From contig OZ038378.1 in NCBI GenBank assembly GCA_964036045.1, positions 27,489,450 through 27,553,449 of the forward strand: 64,000 bases of DNA. Reading direction: 5' to 3'. The position numbers and the translations under genes are program-made. Positions 1-11,302 of this stretch are shown here, one piece after another. The notes beneath the pieces are model-generated. The model saw only the letters and a program-made list of their open reading frames with translations. It was not told where the DNA came from and searched no databases. Origin of the DNA: Eutreptiella sp. 'Long Island Sound 2002' (Eukaryota > Euglenozoa > Euglenophyceae > Eutreptiales > Eutreptiaceae). Every line of letters begins with the position of its first letter. The stretch's first letter is position 1.

Positions 1-280
1 GCTGGTGCCTAACGTAGTGGTCACTACAGCGGCGGCGGCAGGCATGGAGGTCGGGATTGGACTCCGCTGGGAGGGACAGGCGGTACAGGTGTACACCATG
101 GGACACTGGGAGGGACAGCCGGTAATCCAGTGGACGGCAGAGCCCACGTGGAGGGAGCCGCTACATGCCGAGGGACAGGTGGGATGGGGAAGGGCGGATG
201 CAGAGGACGCTGCGGAGCTGGGCAGGGCAGAGTAAGAAAAGGAGAAGCGCCAGAAAGAGGCGGCGGCAGAGGGGCTGGAC
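1..280 (+). other. 5' region of LINE-A, cut by the window edge
   Basis: This stretch is G+A-rich on the plus strand like the LINE-A ORFs that follow. Short open frames exist but overlap one another and look like by-products of the purine bias. I see no promoter or splice signal. It is most simply the 5' leader of LINE-A, or the end of a preceding unit, continuing left of the window. Confidence 0.4.
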
Positions 281-1807
281 ATGCTGGGGGACGGAAGGGA
301 CAGAAAGGACATGCTTCAGAGATGGGCACAGAGGCTGAGGGGGAAGGCAACAGCATGGCAAAATGTCTTGATAGAAAATGGAGAGGCGCAGCCAGTGCTG
401 AAGGAACACATAAAGGGTTGTAGGAGCGAAGAGGTACGAGAGGCAGTGAGCAAGGCTAGGTACCACTTGAAGGCCAGAGCGGAGGCAGTGGAGGACAAGT
501 GCAGGCCGGAGTGCACGCTGGCCAGGTGCCTGTGCAGGTTGGATTGGCGGCAAGAGCCCAAGGGAGGATACCATGCGATCAGAGTGCGGCAGCCCAGGAG
601 ACAAGGGCCCATGTGGCTACATATGGGGAAAGATGATGGGGCGGCACTGGTGTACTTCCAACAAGTCAAGCACATGTGGGTGGGATATGCGGATGGTCGG
701 AGCGGAGCGGTGGAGGAGGATGGGGATGCGGGTGACAGACAGGCGAAAGCGCAGGTGCTCACGGCACGGAAGGTGGAGCCAAAGCAGGCAGTACTGTGGA
801 TGCAGATGCAGCGGGAGGCGCAGGTAGCGGCATGTGTGGACAGCTCGAGCAGAACGGTGGAGGTGTGGGGGCCCAGGAGGCAGGTCTTGGCCCTGGCGCT
901 GTATGTTGGGGAGACGGTGCACCGCAGCAGGGGTATGGCCGGAGAATGGGACCCGGACACGGAAATGCACCGGGTACGAAAGGTAATGGCCATGGTTGAC
1001 TACGACGGGGCGGCAATGGGGAGGGCCAAGGGACACACAATACCAGTAGTGTCCCCACGGGCGAGTGCCACAGGAGCTGCGGACCAAGGGGTCACTGACC
1101 TGGTGCAGGACGGGCACGCATGGTGGGTCGCCGAACCCAGGGGGGACAGGCGCCAGGCGGTGGTGTATACGGCAGCACCGTTGAAACGAGTGGAACACCC
1201 AGTCATGCGGTGGGTCGGGGAGGTGAAAGAGGTGCGGGTTGAGAGAGCGGAGGAGATACATGAGAGGGCGGTCCTACGGGTGTTGGAGTCGCAGATGGAT
1301 AGGTGTGTGGAGGCCCAGGAAGTGGAGGACATCAAGGAACGGATCCGGTTGGCGATGGAGTGGGTGGCAAGCAGCAAGGGAAGGGAACAGCCGAGGTGGA
1401 TAGTGCCACCAGGCATGGAGGAAGAGCACAGGAAGGAGGCATTGGCGAGAGCGAGAAGGCTCGTGGAGCGGGAAAGGAAGCAGTGTCTAGAGGCGGAGGA
1501 AGACCCGGAGGGGGAGGGGCCAAGTAAGTGCAGGGGATTGCGGAGGGGAAGAGGGGGACAAATGAGGTTCATAGTGGGGGATGGGGATGTGGGGGAGCAG
1601 GATGGCGGAGAGGAAAACCAGGCGCGGGAAGAGGAAGGCCGGGAGCCGGGGCAGGAGGCAAACGGGCGAGTGGAACGGGAGGAGGACGCAGAAGGGGTAG
1701 AAGAGGGAGCGGCGCAGGAAGGAAGGCAGGAGAATGCTGCTGGGGACAGAGTGGAAGAGCGAGACAGGGGGGGGGGGATAGGAGAGGAGGGAAAGGGACA
1801 GCAGTAA
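281..1807 (+). CDS. LINE-A ORF1, RNA-binding-type protein of unknown fold
   Basis: An open frame of 508 codons lies directly upstream of the endonuclease/RT ORF on the same strand, the usual position of a LINE ORF1, whose products bind element RNA. The sequence is rich in Arg, Glu, Gly and Gln, with long predicted helical stretches in the first half and a low-complexity Gly/Glu/Arg tail from about residue 410. A small Cys cluster (CRPECTLARCLC, about residues 77-88) is visible, but I recognise no standard zinc knuckle or RRM. The first ATG at 281 gives the longest frame; the true start may lie elsewhere. The function is inferred from position only. Confidence 0.5.
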   Translation: MLGDGRDRKDMLQRWAQRLRGKATAWQNVLIENGEAQPVLKEHIKGCRSEEVREAVSKARYHLKARAEAVEDKCRPECTLARCLCRLDWRQEPKGGYHAIRVRQPRRQGPMWLHMGKDDGAALVYFQQVKHMWVGYADGRSGAVEEDGDAGDRQAKAQVLTARKVEPKQAVLWMQMQREAQVAACVDSSSRTVEVWGPRRQVLALALYVGETVHRSRGMAGEWDPDTEMHRVRKVMAMVDYDGAAMGRAKGHTIPVVSPRASATGAADQGVTDLVQDGHAWWVAEPRGDRRQAVVYTAAPLKRVEHPVMRWVGEVKEVRVERAEEIHERAVLRVLESQMDRCVEAQEVEDIKERIRLAMEWVASSKGREQPRWIVPPGMEEEHRKEALARARRLVERERKQCLEAEEDPEGEGPSKCRGLRRGRGGQMRFIVGDGDVGEQDGGEENQAREEEGREPGQEANGRVEREEDAEGVEEGAAQEGRQENAAGDRVEERDRGGGIGEEGKGQQ

Positions 1808-2262
1808 GCGGAGGAGAGAAGAGGACGAGCAGGAGCCCCCAGAGAGGCAGCAACAGGAGGAGGAAGAGGATGGGAGGCAAAAGAGAAAGCGGGCGAGGGG
1901 ACTCAGGTATGGGGAGGAGCAAATGGGCCGGGAGGAGCAGGGAGCGGTGCCAGAAGGGGTGACAGTGTATGGTCCGCACAAAGTGCGTGGGAAGTGGAGG
2001 AGGTATGTGGGGACGGTGGAAGAGATGATTGAAAAGCAAGATCGCACGGGACATGTGACGAGGGCAGCCAATCGTGCAGTGGGTGGATCAGGGGGAGGAG
2101 GATGAGGAGAGACTGCCGTACCCGGTGGAGAGATTGCAGGTATGCCCGCAAGGTAGAGAGATGGAAATACCCGGGTAGCTGGTTCCGGAGCAGGATGCGC
2201 GAGAATTTGAAGGTGAGGAGGTGTCGACGGGGAGGAAAAACAATAAGCGGAAGTGACAGTTA
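1808..2262 (+). pseudogene. Frameshifted tail of LINE-A ORF1, tudor/SH3-like
   Basis: After the ORF1 stop at 1807 other frames keep protein-like character. The frame from 1923 reads a Trp/Tyr-rich stretch with YVGTVEEM. A neighbouring frame just downstream reads VQWVDQGEEDEERLPYPVERL. Together these resemble a small beta-barrel reader of tudor, agenet or SH3 type, split by one indel near 2080. That ORF1 originally extended to about 2170 is inference; no catalytic or zinc motif supports it. Confidence 0.25.
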
Positions 2263-5200
2263 ATGAAGCGGGGGGCGGCCGAGAAGACGAAGAAAAGCAC
2301 CGGACGAAGGCAGGGCGGAAGGAGCAATGTGAAAGGAAAATGCCCGACTGAACGCAGGGAATTGCGGGAAGACGGGGAGGGCGGGTGGCAACGCATGAAG
2401 TTGTACACCCATAATGACCCCGCGGCACTGTATCGGGCGGACAAAGCAGCGTGGCAGCAGATGAGGCTGCATGAGGCAGACCCTGACGTGGTAGCGTACC
2501 AGGAGATACGGTTGAAGGGGAAGGACAACGTCGTGTGCGCGCAGATGTACGACAAGGAGGGGAGAGAGTACCAGCGGGAGTGGGCACAGGGGGTGCCGCT
2601 GTTGGTGCGCAGAGGACTCACCGTCGTGCAGGACAAGAAGGTGGGAGCGAGGGGACGAAGGGCGGTGTATGATGTGGCGACGGAGCATGGACAGGTGGTC
2701 ATCATCAACTGCCATGTCCCACATGAGAGGAGGGTCAAGGAGTATGTGGCGCAGCCGAGGATGGAGTACATAAGGGCACTGGAGAGGGGGCCAGTCATCG
2801 TGGTTAGGGACTTCAACTACGATCTCCCGAGGAGAGGCGCGGAGACGGAGGTGGACCGCAAAGTGCGGATGTTCGTGGAGAAAATGCCGCTACAGGATTT
2901 GTCATACAGTGGGGCGCCAGGCCCCTCCCACTACCTGGCACCAGAAGGCAGCACGCCGTCGCGGATAGACGCGGTTTACGCGGACCGCAGCCGTGTCAAG
3001 GGGGTGACGGCGGGGTACATGGTGGGGCCGGACGAAATGCAGGACAGGAAGGGGCATTGCCCCATGATGGTGACAGTGGACGTGAAGGTGGGGGAGCAAG
3101 GGGATGACGAGGAGGATGACCAGGGGTCGGACGAAGAGGGAGTCAGCCTGCCGCCACGGGTACGATGGCCAGAGGAGGGGGACAAGAGGTGGCAGCAGTG
3201 GGGGCAGCAGGTGCACGTCGAAATGAGGCGGGGGAGCCATGTGCATCAGGAAATGAGGAGTGCAGGAAGAGTATGCGGGTTTAACAGACAGGAGGGGGAG
3301 TCGCAGGCACAGCCCAAGCTGGAACGGCTGGTAGCCACCCTGAAGAAGCGGCAGCAAGAAGAGGTTGAAGCGAGGGCACAAGCAGAGGGAGCGGAATGGC
3401 AAGCACAGGTGGCACAAGCAAAGAGGTGGGTACAGGCGGCGAGGAGGGCAGTGGAGGATGAACACGAGAGGGTATACCAGAAGGTGGTGGCGGAGCATGA
3501 ACGGTACATGGAAAGAGCAGTGCCGTACAAGTCGCTGCGGTACATCCGGGAGCTCTCGGAGGCTGGAAGGCCTCAGGAGATCAGGGCGGGGAGACTGCAG
3601 GTTGGCAGGGTCATGGGCAACAAACGAGAAGTACTGGAGGAGGTGACACAGAGCTTCAGGAGGCAGTACAACCAGGGGCAGCAGGAGCCCAGCGGAACCA
3701 CGCGGAGGATGGTAAGGGCGTTGCCGAGAGTGTTCAAGGCGGAGCAGAGCGAGGCCATACACCGCAGCAGGGTGACGTTGGGGGAGATAAAGGAGGCGGT
3801 ACGGGCTCTTAAAAGAAAAAAGAGCCCGGGAGTGGACCAGCTGGTGGTGGAGGCATACCAGCACCTGGAGGCACCGGAGCTGGATGATCTAGTGGGGAGG
3901 ATCACGGAGGTGTTGAGCACAGGCAAGCCCACAGCGGAATGGGGGGGCAAGGTGCGGCCCCTGTATAAGAAAGGGGATCACCTCAGGCCGGGGAACTGGA
4001 GGCCCTTATGCAGTGCCATCACGGAGGCCAAGCTGGTCTGGATGGTGATCTTTGGGAGGATACAGCGACGGCTGTATGCGGCGTGGCTCATACCGGACAA
4101 CATGTGGGGGTCCGTGCCGGGCAGGTTCACACAGGAGGCAAGCTTCCTGTACGACAAGTACCTCGATGATGAGGACCTAGAGGCATTCATGGCGTCCGTG
4201 GACGTGAAGGGGGCGTTCCCCAACACGCCGCACAGGCTCATAGAGGGGGTGTGGCGGCAGCTGGGGCTCCCGTACGGTGACTTCGTAGGGAAGTACCTGC
4301 GCTCAAGAAGGTACACAGTCGCCACGGGGAAGGGATGTACGGAGTGGGTAACCCCAGGTAGCGGTGTGCCACGGGGCGGGGTAGAGGGCTGATTCCTGTA
4401 CATGCTGGCCATGCTCCCCCTGATGAGTTGGATAGCGCGGGCGTATCCCCAACTGGCGAGGGCACCACACACGTCACCAGCGCAGACGTATGTGGATGAT
4501 GCGGTGCCCATGGCACGGGATGAAAAGGCCAAACAAGTGGTGCAGGACCTGATGCAGAGGTACCGGAGGGATAACCACCTGGTCTGGAGCGCGGAGAAGT
4601 CGGCGGTTCTGAGGAGGGGTGGCGAGGGTGGTATGGCGCTGGATGTGGGAGACGGGGTGGCGTGGCTGCAGAGGGCAGAGGAAGCGGTGGTGCTGGGACA
4701 TGTGCAGGCCATGGAGGCCGGGGGCGTCAGGCTGCCCAAAAAATTGCTCAGGGGGTTCAGAGCGATGCTGGTAGTCCTCTGGCATCACCCCCCGTCGGTA
4801 CAGACGACCCTGTAGTGCCTACTGGCGGTACTCAATGCAGCGATACGGTACCAGGGGATGCACCTCCCGTACTGGAGGGGGCAGTTGGAGGAGGTAGAAG
4901 GGGAAGTACGCAGGCTCATCAGGGGGTATGAGGGGGTACTCACGGAGGTACCGTGGTCCGTGTTGCGGTCGCTGACGGCCTACTATGGAGAGGGGATGCC
5001 CACGGCGGGGGAGGCGTACAGGGCACATACGGCGACGCAGCTGAGCAGGATGTGCCACAATCAGGAGGAGGTGGTGCGACGGGTGTGCTATCACGCCATT
5101 GTGGAGGTGCAGAAGGTGCATGTGCCCACGCTATGTGTGGTACGACGAAGGCGGTTGGCGGCGGGGAGGAAGGAGCGCACGTGGCGCGTCCGACAGGCGG

Positions 5201-5487
5201 TGTTGCCGGGGGAGGAGCACATGTTGGCGACCAACAGGACGTGCGGCAGGCGGGGACCGATCCTGGTACTGGAAGTGGAGTTCGGGGGGGCGGCGCATGA
5301 AACCGTATGTCGGGTCAGGAAGGAAGGGGTGAGTATGGAGGTGCGGCACGTGCGCAGGAAAGGATATGAAGGAGTACAAAAAAGCGGGCCTGCACCACGC
5401 GGAGTTCTATCGCGACTCCAGGATAGTGGAATGGGGTGTATACAAATCGATGATGAGGAGAGCGCGGGGACAAGAAGACCGCGCTAG
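2263..5487 (+). pseudogene. LINE-A ORF2 part 1: APE endonuclease and reverse transcriptase
   Basis: This is the enzyme ORF of a non-LTR retrotransposon, which nicks target DNA and copies element RNA there. Residues about 46-270 form an APE-type endonuclease: the metal-binding Glu is in QEIRLKG (E81), then NCHVPH, DFN (D183), SRIDAVY (233-239) and a terminal GHCP His265. The RT follows, with KKSPGVDQL, a first catalytic Asp in DVKGAFPN (about residue 647), GVPRGG, and the second site YVDD at 4489-4500. Two in-frame stops interrupt it: TGA at 4390-4392 inside the RT palm and TAG at 4813-4815. All three open pieces (2263, 4402, 4858) are in one frame, so these are point changes. The start at 2263 is the first ATG of the frame. 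The catalytic residues survive but the copy is dead. Confidence 0.85.
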
Positions 5488-6093
5488 GTGGGACAGTAGG
5501 ATGCGGAAGATGTGGAACGAGTGGGTGGCACTGTGGGGGAACAAGAGGAAGAGGACAAGGCGCGGGAGGGGAGCAGAGGCAAAACAAGAGAGGGTGGTGC
5601 TGGACAGGGGAGACCGGCACAAGGCCAGACCGGGCATACTGTTGTGCGCACCGCTGAGACTCAAAGGCCAGAGGGGGAAGGTGCAGAGTCAGAGCGGACA
5701 GTGGTACTATGTCCATGCGGATATGTTCCGGAGAGACAACATCCCGGAGGGGGCAGGACAGGGGGACCAGTGCTGGAGATGCACCAAGGAGGCGAGGCAG
5801 GTACCTTGGCCGGTCCTGAGAATGACGGCATGGGCGTCCCGGACCGCGACCATGCACACTACGGACGCCAGGGGACAGTGGTGGGGGCCGGTACTGCGGC
5901 TGCCAAAGGAGGTGCTGGAGGATGAGGAGGCCCAGGAGGGTGTGGAGGTCTGGTGGGGGGAGGAACAGGAGGGGAAAAGAGCAGGAGTCCAGATAGGATT
6001 GGACATAGTGCAGGGACTGCAGGAACAGGGTGAAGGGGTGGCGGTGAGTTTCCGGATGACGGACACGGGGCGGCCCGAGGAGGAGGCGCCCCA
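5366..6093 (+). pseudogene. LINE-A ORF2 part 2, frameshifted region between RT and RNase H
   Basis: The ORF2 frame stops at 5487, but coding character continues in the +1 frame, open from 5366, so an indel lies between 5366 and 5487. The encoded stretch is basic, then contains a small Cys pair (CWRC, near 5773-5784) and several Trp residues, followed by an acidic linker. Coding sequence ends abruptly at 6093, where a Chromo-I LTR begins. The ORF resumes at about 41870. Joining 6093 to 41870, as if 5 bp had been duplicated on insertion, keeps the codon phase. The flanking five bases (CCCCA and ATAGT) do not match, however. Confidence 0.7.
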
Positions 6094-8449
6094 TAAAGAG
6101 GGTCCCTACCAGAACCGGCCCCCGCTGTGCCCCTTCCGCCTGTTACCCCTGCTGATTTACTCCGGATCAACGATTGCATTCCTCAAATTCAAGGGTCCAA
6201 AATCCAAAAATATAGAAAATACTATCCTCCTTCAACCCTGAACAGCAACCAGATCCCACAAATACAGCAATAACCCAATCCACAATCCAATACACGCTGC
6301 GGGCTTCCGTTCAGCACACCGGTCGTCCCACGGTGGCGGGCATGTACAAGAATTGCACCAAAGAAGAAAGCCCTGAAATTGGCATATGAACACAAATAAA
6401 GCAAAGTTGGTGAAAGATGGAAAGGTACGCAATCACAGCCATAGACGCCCCATTCCCTGAACTCAAGACCTTCCCTTGACTCACCAACATGATGCCCTGA
6501 ACCCAGTTAAACAAGATGTCTAAATACCATGTATCAAAAGTCACTACACAAACCCCAAAAATGTGTTCACTCCCAAGCCTCTAAATCCTAGCCCAATGAG
6601 GGGGGTGGCGTGTCATGGCCTGGAGTGGCACTCAGGACCATGCCCTACCCTGACATATACTTGGTTGGACTTGGGGTGGAATGGGCTTGGAGATATGCCC
6701 CATGAGTTTGAACTCATAACATGCCAAAAACTGCCAATTCACACCATATTGGCCATATATCCAATATATGCTCAAAATTGAAGTTACCACTTATCCGAAG
6801 GCTCAAAGCATGCATGGAATCAAAGTCTAGTATTCATGGAGGATAGAGACCAAAGATCAATGCCAATGTACATCCCCACTTTACTCTCGAAACCCCTTCG
6901 AATATGGGCGCCACGCACTGCCCAAGTCAGCCCATGATCTTGAGACCAATTCTTGTGATCCTTCGTGCGCCAAGCCAAATGGAGTACGCGATCCGGCATA
7001 TGGTGGTGTTCAACTCCGAAGCATATGCCAACATATGAACAACATACCATGGTTCGACTCACCATAGGCTTCTTGCTGTTCGCCGACCAGGTAAGTACAC
7101 AAAATACAAAAATGAGCAAAAATTGAGGTCAAAAACATGAAAACATGTCCAAATACAAAGTTGTCATGATAGTATATCTCTATGCTCACCCATGATATCC
7201 GCTCATGGTTCAATACACAAATGATTGGAACCATTTGCGAACAATTCCCCCACTTGGATCCCCAATCGAGCGCATGGAGATACCTTCGCCACTCATATCT
7301 ACATGCCCCATGAAAATGGGAGTGCACTCATTGATCTCTTTGCCAACATACCATGAGCAATACATACGCGGTAGACTTAGTCTAGCGCTTTGAATTCCAC
7401 AATTGGGACATGGGCAAAGCCCTTGTCACGTGTGGCTCCCCATCTCTTCGGCCACACGAAGATATATAACATGGGCGTGAGCATATCGAAGCACCTACCA
7501 TGCATATAACACATACCCTCCAAAAGTGGCTCCCACCATGCTATGCCATGCCCCTCCATGGTCATAACTTCACGTTAAAACTACGTAGGAACCCAAAGAA
7601 AGTATCTATGCAACCCCAACACTCATGCGGTACACTCGAAAGTCGCATCAAAATATTCGGTTGCACAGTCCAAGAGTTATATCTCACTTTCTACCCTCTT
7701 GACCATTATCCCTTGCTATACCGGGCATGTGTACACACCAAAGGCGTTTGATGCTTCCTAAGTTAAGTTGAGACCAAGGCAATTCCAACCCGATTCTCAA
7801 AATTGATATTCCCCGCCGTGAGCCGGAGATATAAATCTTCAAAGTGGTCTCACGAATCACTTTTGTTTCGACTATAACTCCAAGCAAAATGAAGGGCACA
7901 ACAAAAGGAAGGTTGATTCGTGATCGGGGAAAAATGTCCGACCACTCGAGATTCGTCATATCAAGTGCGGCGATGTTGAAGTCGAAAATCCGATTCTGAA
8001 GGTCTGAAGAAATGGGATTAATTTTGCGAGTGTATAATATGAAAAATGCGGAAGCAACGAACCCTTTACTGATGAAATCTGACCCTTCATCGAGGTCTCC
8101 GCCAAAATATCTGTAAATAACAGTTAACCATTTGGTTACCGCAAAATTGCGAGCCAACTGACAGTCGCCGATACATTGACAATCAGAACGAAAGGCTGAA
8201 AAATTACAGAAACATTATGATAAAAAAACCATGTTGATTCTTGATATTCTGATATATAAATCTCCGCTAGCGGCGCCTCGGTACTGAATGTGGCCGCTCA
8301 TAGCCGGAATGGCCAAACCTATCACACTATCACATCGGGTTGGATCAGGTGGATGGGAGAGTATGATATCAGCCAATGGCGGCTTGCCGGCACTTAGATA
8401 CACACCCCAAGTGACCCCAAGATGGCCACGGGGGTCCGAACCGGCTTCA
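6094..8449 (-). repeat. Chromo-I LTR, subtype I, minus orientation (3' LTR)
   Basis: This 2,356-bp LTR reads on the minus strand from TGAAGCC (8449) to CTTTA (6094). Its right edge abuts the polypurine tract GAGAAGGGGGG (complement of 8450-8460), so it is a 3' LTR. It resembles the right-hand LTR at 39507-41864 more than the two inner LTRs. For example, both outer copies share the block with CCCGCCGTGAGCCGGAG (near 7815 and 41228), which the inner copies replace. This points to the outer pair belonging to one insertion into LINE-A. The LTR ends are TG...TA rather than TG...CA, with a few bases of uncertainty at 6091-6094. Confidence 0.85.
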
Positions 8450-8844
8450 CCCCCCTTCTCAGAGCGTTGTATCCGCTCGGAAACCATCGAAGAGAGGACG
8501 GGAGGACCCCAATGGGCTCCAACCCCCCACCTCCATGTCCCCAGGACACATGGAGGCCCCACACACGTCGTAGGCGTCCCCCATGCCCCAAGGGAGGGGT
8601 GAGGACACTGATAATCGGTGCCCTACGCCATATCCGGTCTCCTCTTGATCCACAACATGGACCAAGGGGATCAAAGATAGAAAAACGTCGTCGGTCGACG
8701 TAAATAAGTATACCACACTGAAATATATATGTGCAGATCGAGTGAAGGGGGTAGATAGCCAATCAAGGCCCAAAAACCCCCGGATAAACGCCCTCACCCG
8801 TCTCCCAAGCACATAAACAAACAAAAATGCCAAAGGAGATTCAT
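8450..8844 (-). mobile_element. Chromo-I 3' untranslated remnant, minus orientation
   Basis: These 395 bp match the 3' untranslated region at 19847-20240 (both adjoin a 3' LTR through the same polypurine tract) at roughly 93% by eye. The match stops where the second copy enters the chromodomain ORF (about 20241). Here it is replaced at 8845 by the exact 5' end of a plus-oriented LTR. The segment is therefore the stub of a minus-oriented element cut by another insertion or rearrangement. No ORF of note. Confidence 0.75.
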
Positions 8845-11208
8845 TGAAGCCGGTTCGGACCCCCGTGGCCATCTTGGGGTCACTTGGGGTGTGAATCTAC
8901 GTGCTGGCAAGCCGCCATTGGCTGATATCATACTCTCCCATCCACCTGATCTAACCCGATGTGATAGTGTGATAGGTTTGGCCATTCCGGCTATGAGCGG
9001 CCATATTCAGTACCGAGGCGCCGCCAGCGGAGATTTATATATCAGAATATCAGGAATCAACAGGGTTTTATTATCATGATGTTTCCGTAATTTTTCAGCC
9101 TTTCGTTCTGATGGTCAATGTATCGGCGACCGTCAGTTGGCTCGCGATTTTGCGTTAACCGATTGGTTGACTGTTATTTACAGATATTTTGGCGGAAACT
9201 CCGATGAAGGGTCAGATTTCATCAGTAAAGGGTTCGTTGCTTCCGCAATTTTCTAAATATGCACTCGAAATTTTATTCTGAATTTTTCGCGACGTCGAAA
9301 TCGGATTTTCGACTTCGACATCCCGCACTTGATTTGGTCTTCTGCGAGCGGTCATACTCTTTTCCCTATGCCCGAATCAGGTTTCCCTTATACTTGCCAC
9401 CCATTTGACTTGGAGATAGAAGGGAAACAAAAGTGAATCGTGGGACCACTTTGAAGGGGCATATCTACCAGCGAGTGTGAGGAAAGAGAATAATGAGGGT
9501 TGCGTCGCAAGCGCCTTGGTCTCAACTTAATTTAGGAAGCATCAAACGCCTTTGGTGCGTACACATGCCTGGTGTTGCAAGGGATAATGGTCAAGAGGGT
9601 ATAAAGTGATATATAACTCTTGGACCGTGCAACCGAATATTTTAATGCGACTTTCGAGTGTACCGCATGAGTGTTGGGGTTGCATAGATACTTTCCTTGG
9701 GTTCCTACGCATTTTTAACGTGAAGTTATGTCCATGGAGGGACATGGCATATCATGGTGGGGGCCACTTTCCAGGGTATGTTTTATATGCATGGTATATG
9801 TCTTGATATGCTCACGCCCATGTTATAGATCTTCGTGTGGCCGAAGAGATGTGGAGCCATACGTGACAAGGGTTTTGCCCATGTCTCAATTGTGGAATTC
9901 GAAGCGCTAGACCAAGTCTACCGCGTATGTATTGCTCATGGTATGTTGGCAAAGAGATCAATGAGTGCACTCCCATTTTCATGGGGCATGTAGATATGAG
10001 TGGCGAAGGTATCTCCATGCGCCCGATTGGGGATCCAAGTTGGGGAATTGTTCGCAAATGGTTCCAATCATTTGTGTATCGAACCATGAGCGGATATCAT
10101 GGGTGAGCATAGAGATATACTATCATGACAACTTTGTATTTGGACATATTTTCATGTTTTTGACCTCATTTCTTGCTCATTTTTGCGTTTTGTGTACTTA
10201 CCTGGTTCGCAAACAGCAAGAAGCCTATGGAGAGTCGAACCATGGTATGTTGTTCATATGTTGGCATATCCTTTGGAGTTGAACACCACCATATGCTGGA
10301 TTGCGTACTCCATTTGGCTTGGCGCACGAAGGATCACTAGAATTGGTCTCAAGATCATGGGCTGACTTGGGCAGTGCGTGGCGCCCATATCCGAAGGGGT
10401 TTCGAGGGTAAAGTGGGGATGTGCATGGGCATTGGTCTTTGGTCTCTATCCTCCATGAATACTAGACTTCGATTCCATTCCTGTTTTGAGCCTTCGGATA
10501 ATTGGTAACCTCAATTTTGAGCATATATTTGATATATGGCCAATATGGTGTGAATTGGCAGTTTTTTGGCATGTTATGAGTTCAAACTCATGGGGCATAT
10601 CTTCAAGCCCATTCAACTCCAAGTCCAACCAAGTATATGTCAGGGTAGGGCATGGTCCTGAGTGCCACTCCAGGCCATGACGGGCCACCTCCCACATTGG
10701 GCTCGGATTTGAAGGCTTGGGAGTGAACACACTTTTGGGGTTTGTGTATTGACTTGTGATACATGGCATTCAGCCATCTCATTTGACCTGGTTCAGGGCA
10801 ATATGTTGGTGAGTCAAAGGAAGGTCTTGAGTCCAGGGAATGAGGGGTTTATGGCTGTGAATGTGTATGTTTACCTCTTTCCCCAACGTTGCTTTATTTG
10901 TGTTCATATGCCAATTTCAGGGCTTTCTTCCTTGGTGCAATTCTTGTACATGCCCGCCACCGTGAGACGACCGGTGTGCTGAACGGAAGCCCGCAACCTG
11001 ATTTGGATTGTCAATTGGGCTATTGCTGTATTTGTGGGATCTGGTTGCTGTTCAGGGTTGAAGGAGGATTACATTTTCTATATTTTTGGATTTTGGACCT
11101 TGGACGTTTAGAATTTTGAGAAATGCAATCGTTGATCCGGAGTAAATCAGCAGGGGTTACAGGCGGAAGGGGCACAGCGGGGGCCGGTCCTGGTAGGGAC
11201 CTTCTTTA
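8845..11208 (+). repeat. Chromo-I LTR, subtype II, plus orientation (5' LTR)
   Basis: This 2,364-bp LTR starts with TGAAGCC at 8845 and ends with CTTTA directly before the primer-binding site at 11209. It is the 5' LTR of the plus-oriented Chromo-I copy. A 105-codon sense frame (9965-10282) is open here and at the matching place in the other three LTR copies. The LTR shares with 17840-19846 a block (near 9330-9500) that differs from the outer LTRs. With the minus LTR at 6094-8449 it forms an inverted repeat of about 2.35 kb around a 395-bp spacer. Confidence 0.85.
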
Positions 11209-11220
11209 TGGTAGCAGAGG
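11209..11220 (+). other. Primer-binding site of plus Chromo-I copy (initiator tRNA-Met type)
   Basis: TGGTAGCAGAGG follows the LTR end without a gap. It is complementary to the 3' end CCTCTGCTACCA found on many eukaryotic initiator tRNA-Met molecules. The same 12 bases occur at the matching place in the minus copy (39495-39506), in Cap-LTR and in Chromo-II. Confidence 0.8.
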
Positions 11221-11302
11221 CTTACCTGCTGCCCCTACCAACCGCCGACCCGGGGACTTGGGCCCTTATGAGCCCTGCCCAAGTACGCCCCGGGTGCGTA
11301 TT

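Noticed and set aside
1487-2587. 366-codon minus-strand frame
   Set aside because: Opposite ORF1 tail and ORF2 start of LINE-A, Pro/Ser-rich, no domain; antisense shadow of purine-rich DNA.
4390-4815. Reassigned or suppressed stop codons in LINE-A ORF2
   Set aside because: TGA and TAG occur in the RT, TAG again at 43041, plus a frameshift at about 5366-5487. This mix of lesions fits decay, and no second copy shows the stops are conserved.
6089-6093. Target duplication for the outer Chromo-I insertion
   Set aside because: Left flank CCCCA and right flank ATAGT (41865-41869) do not match, also when the ends are moved by up to three bases.
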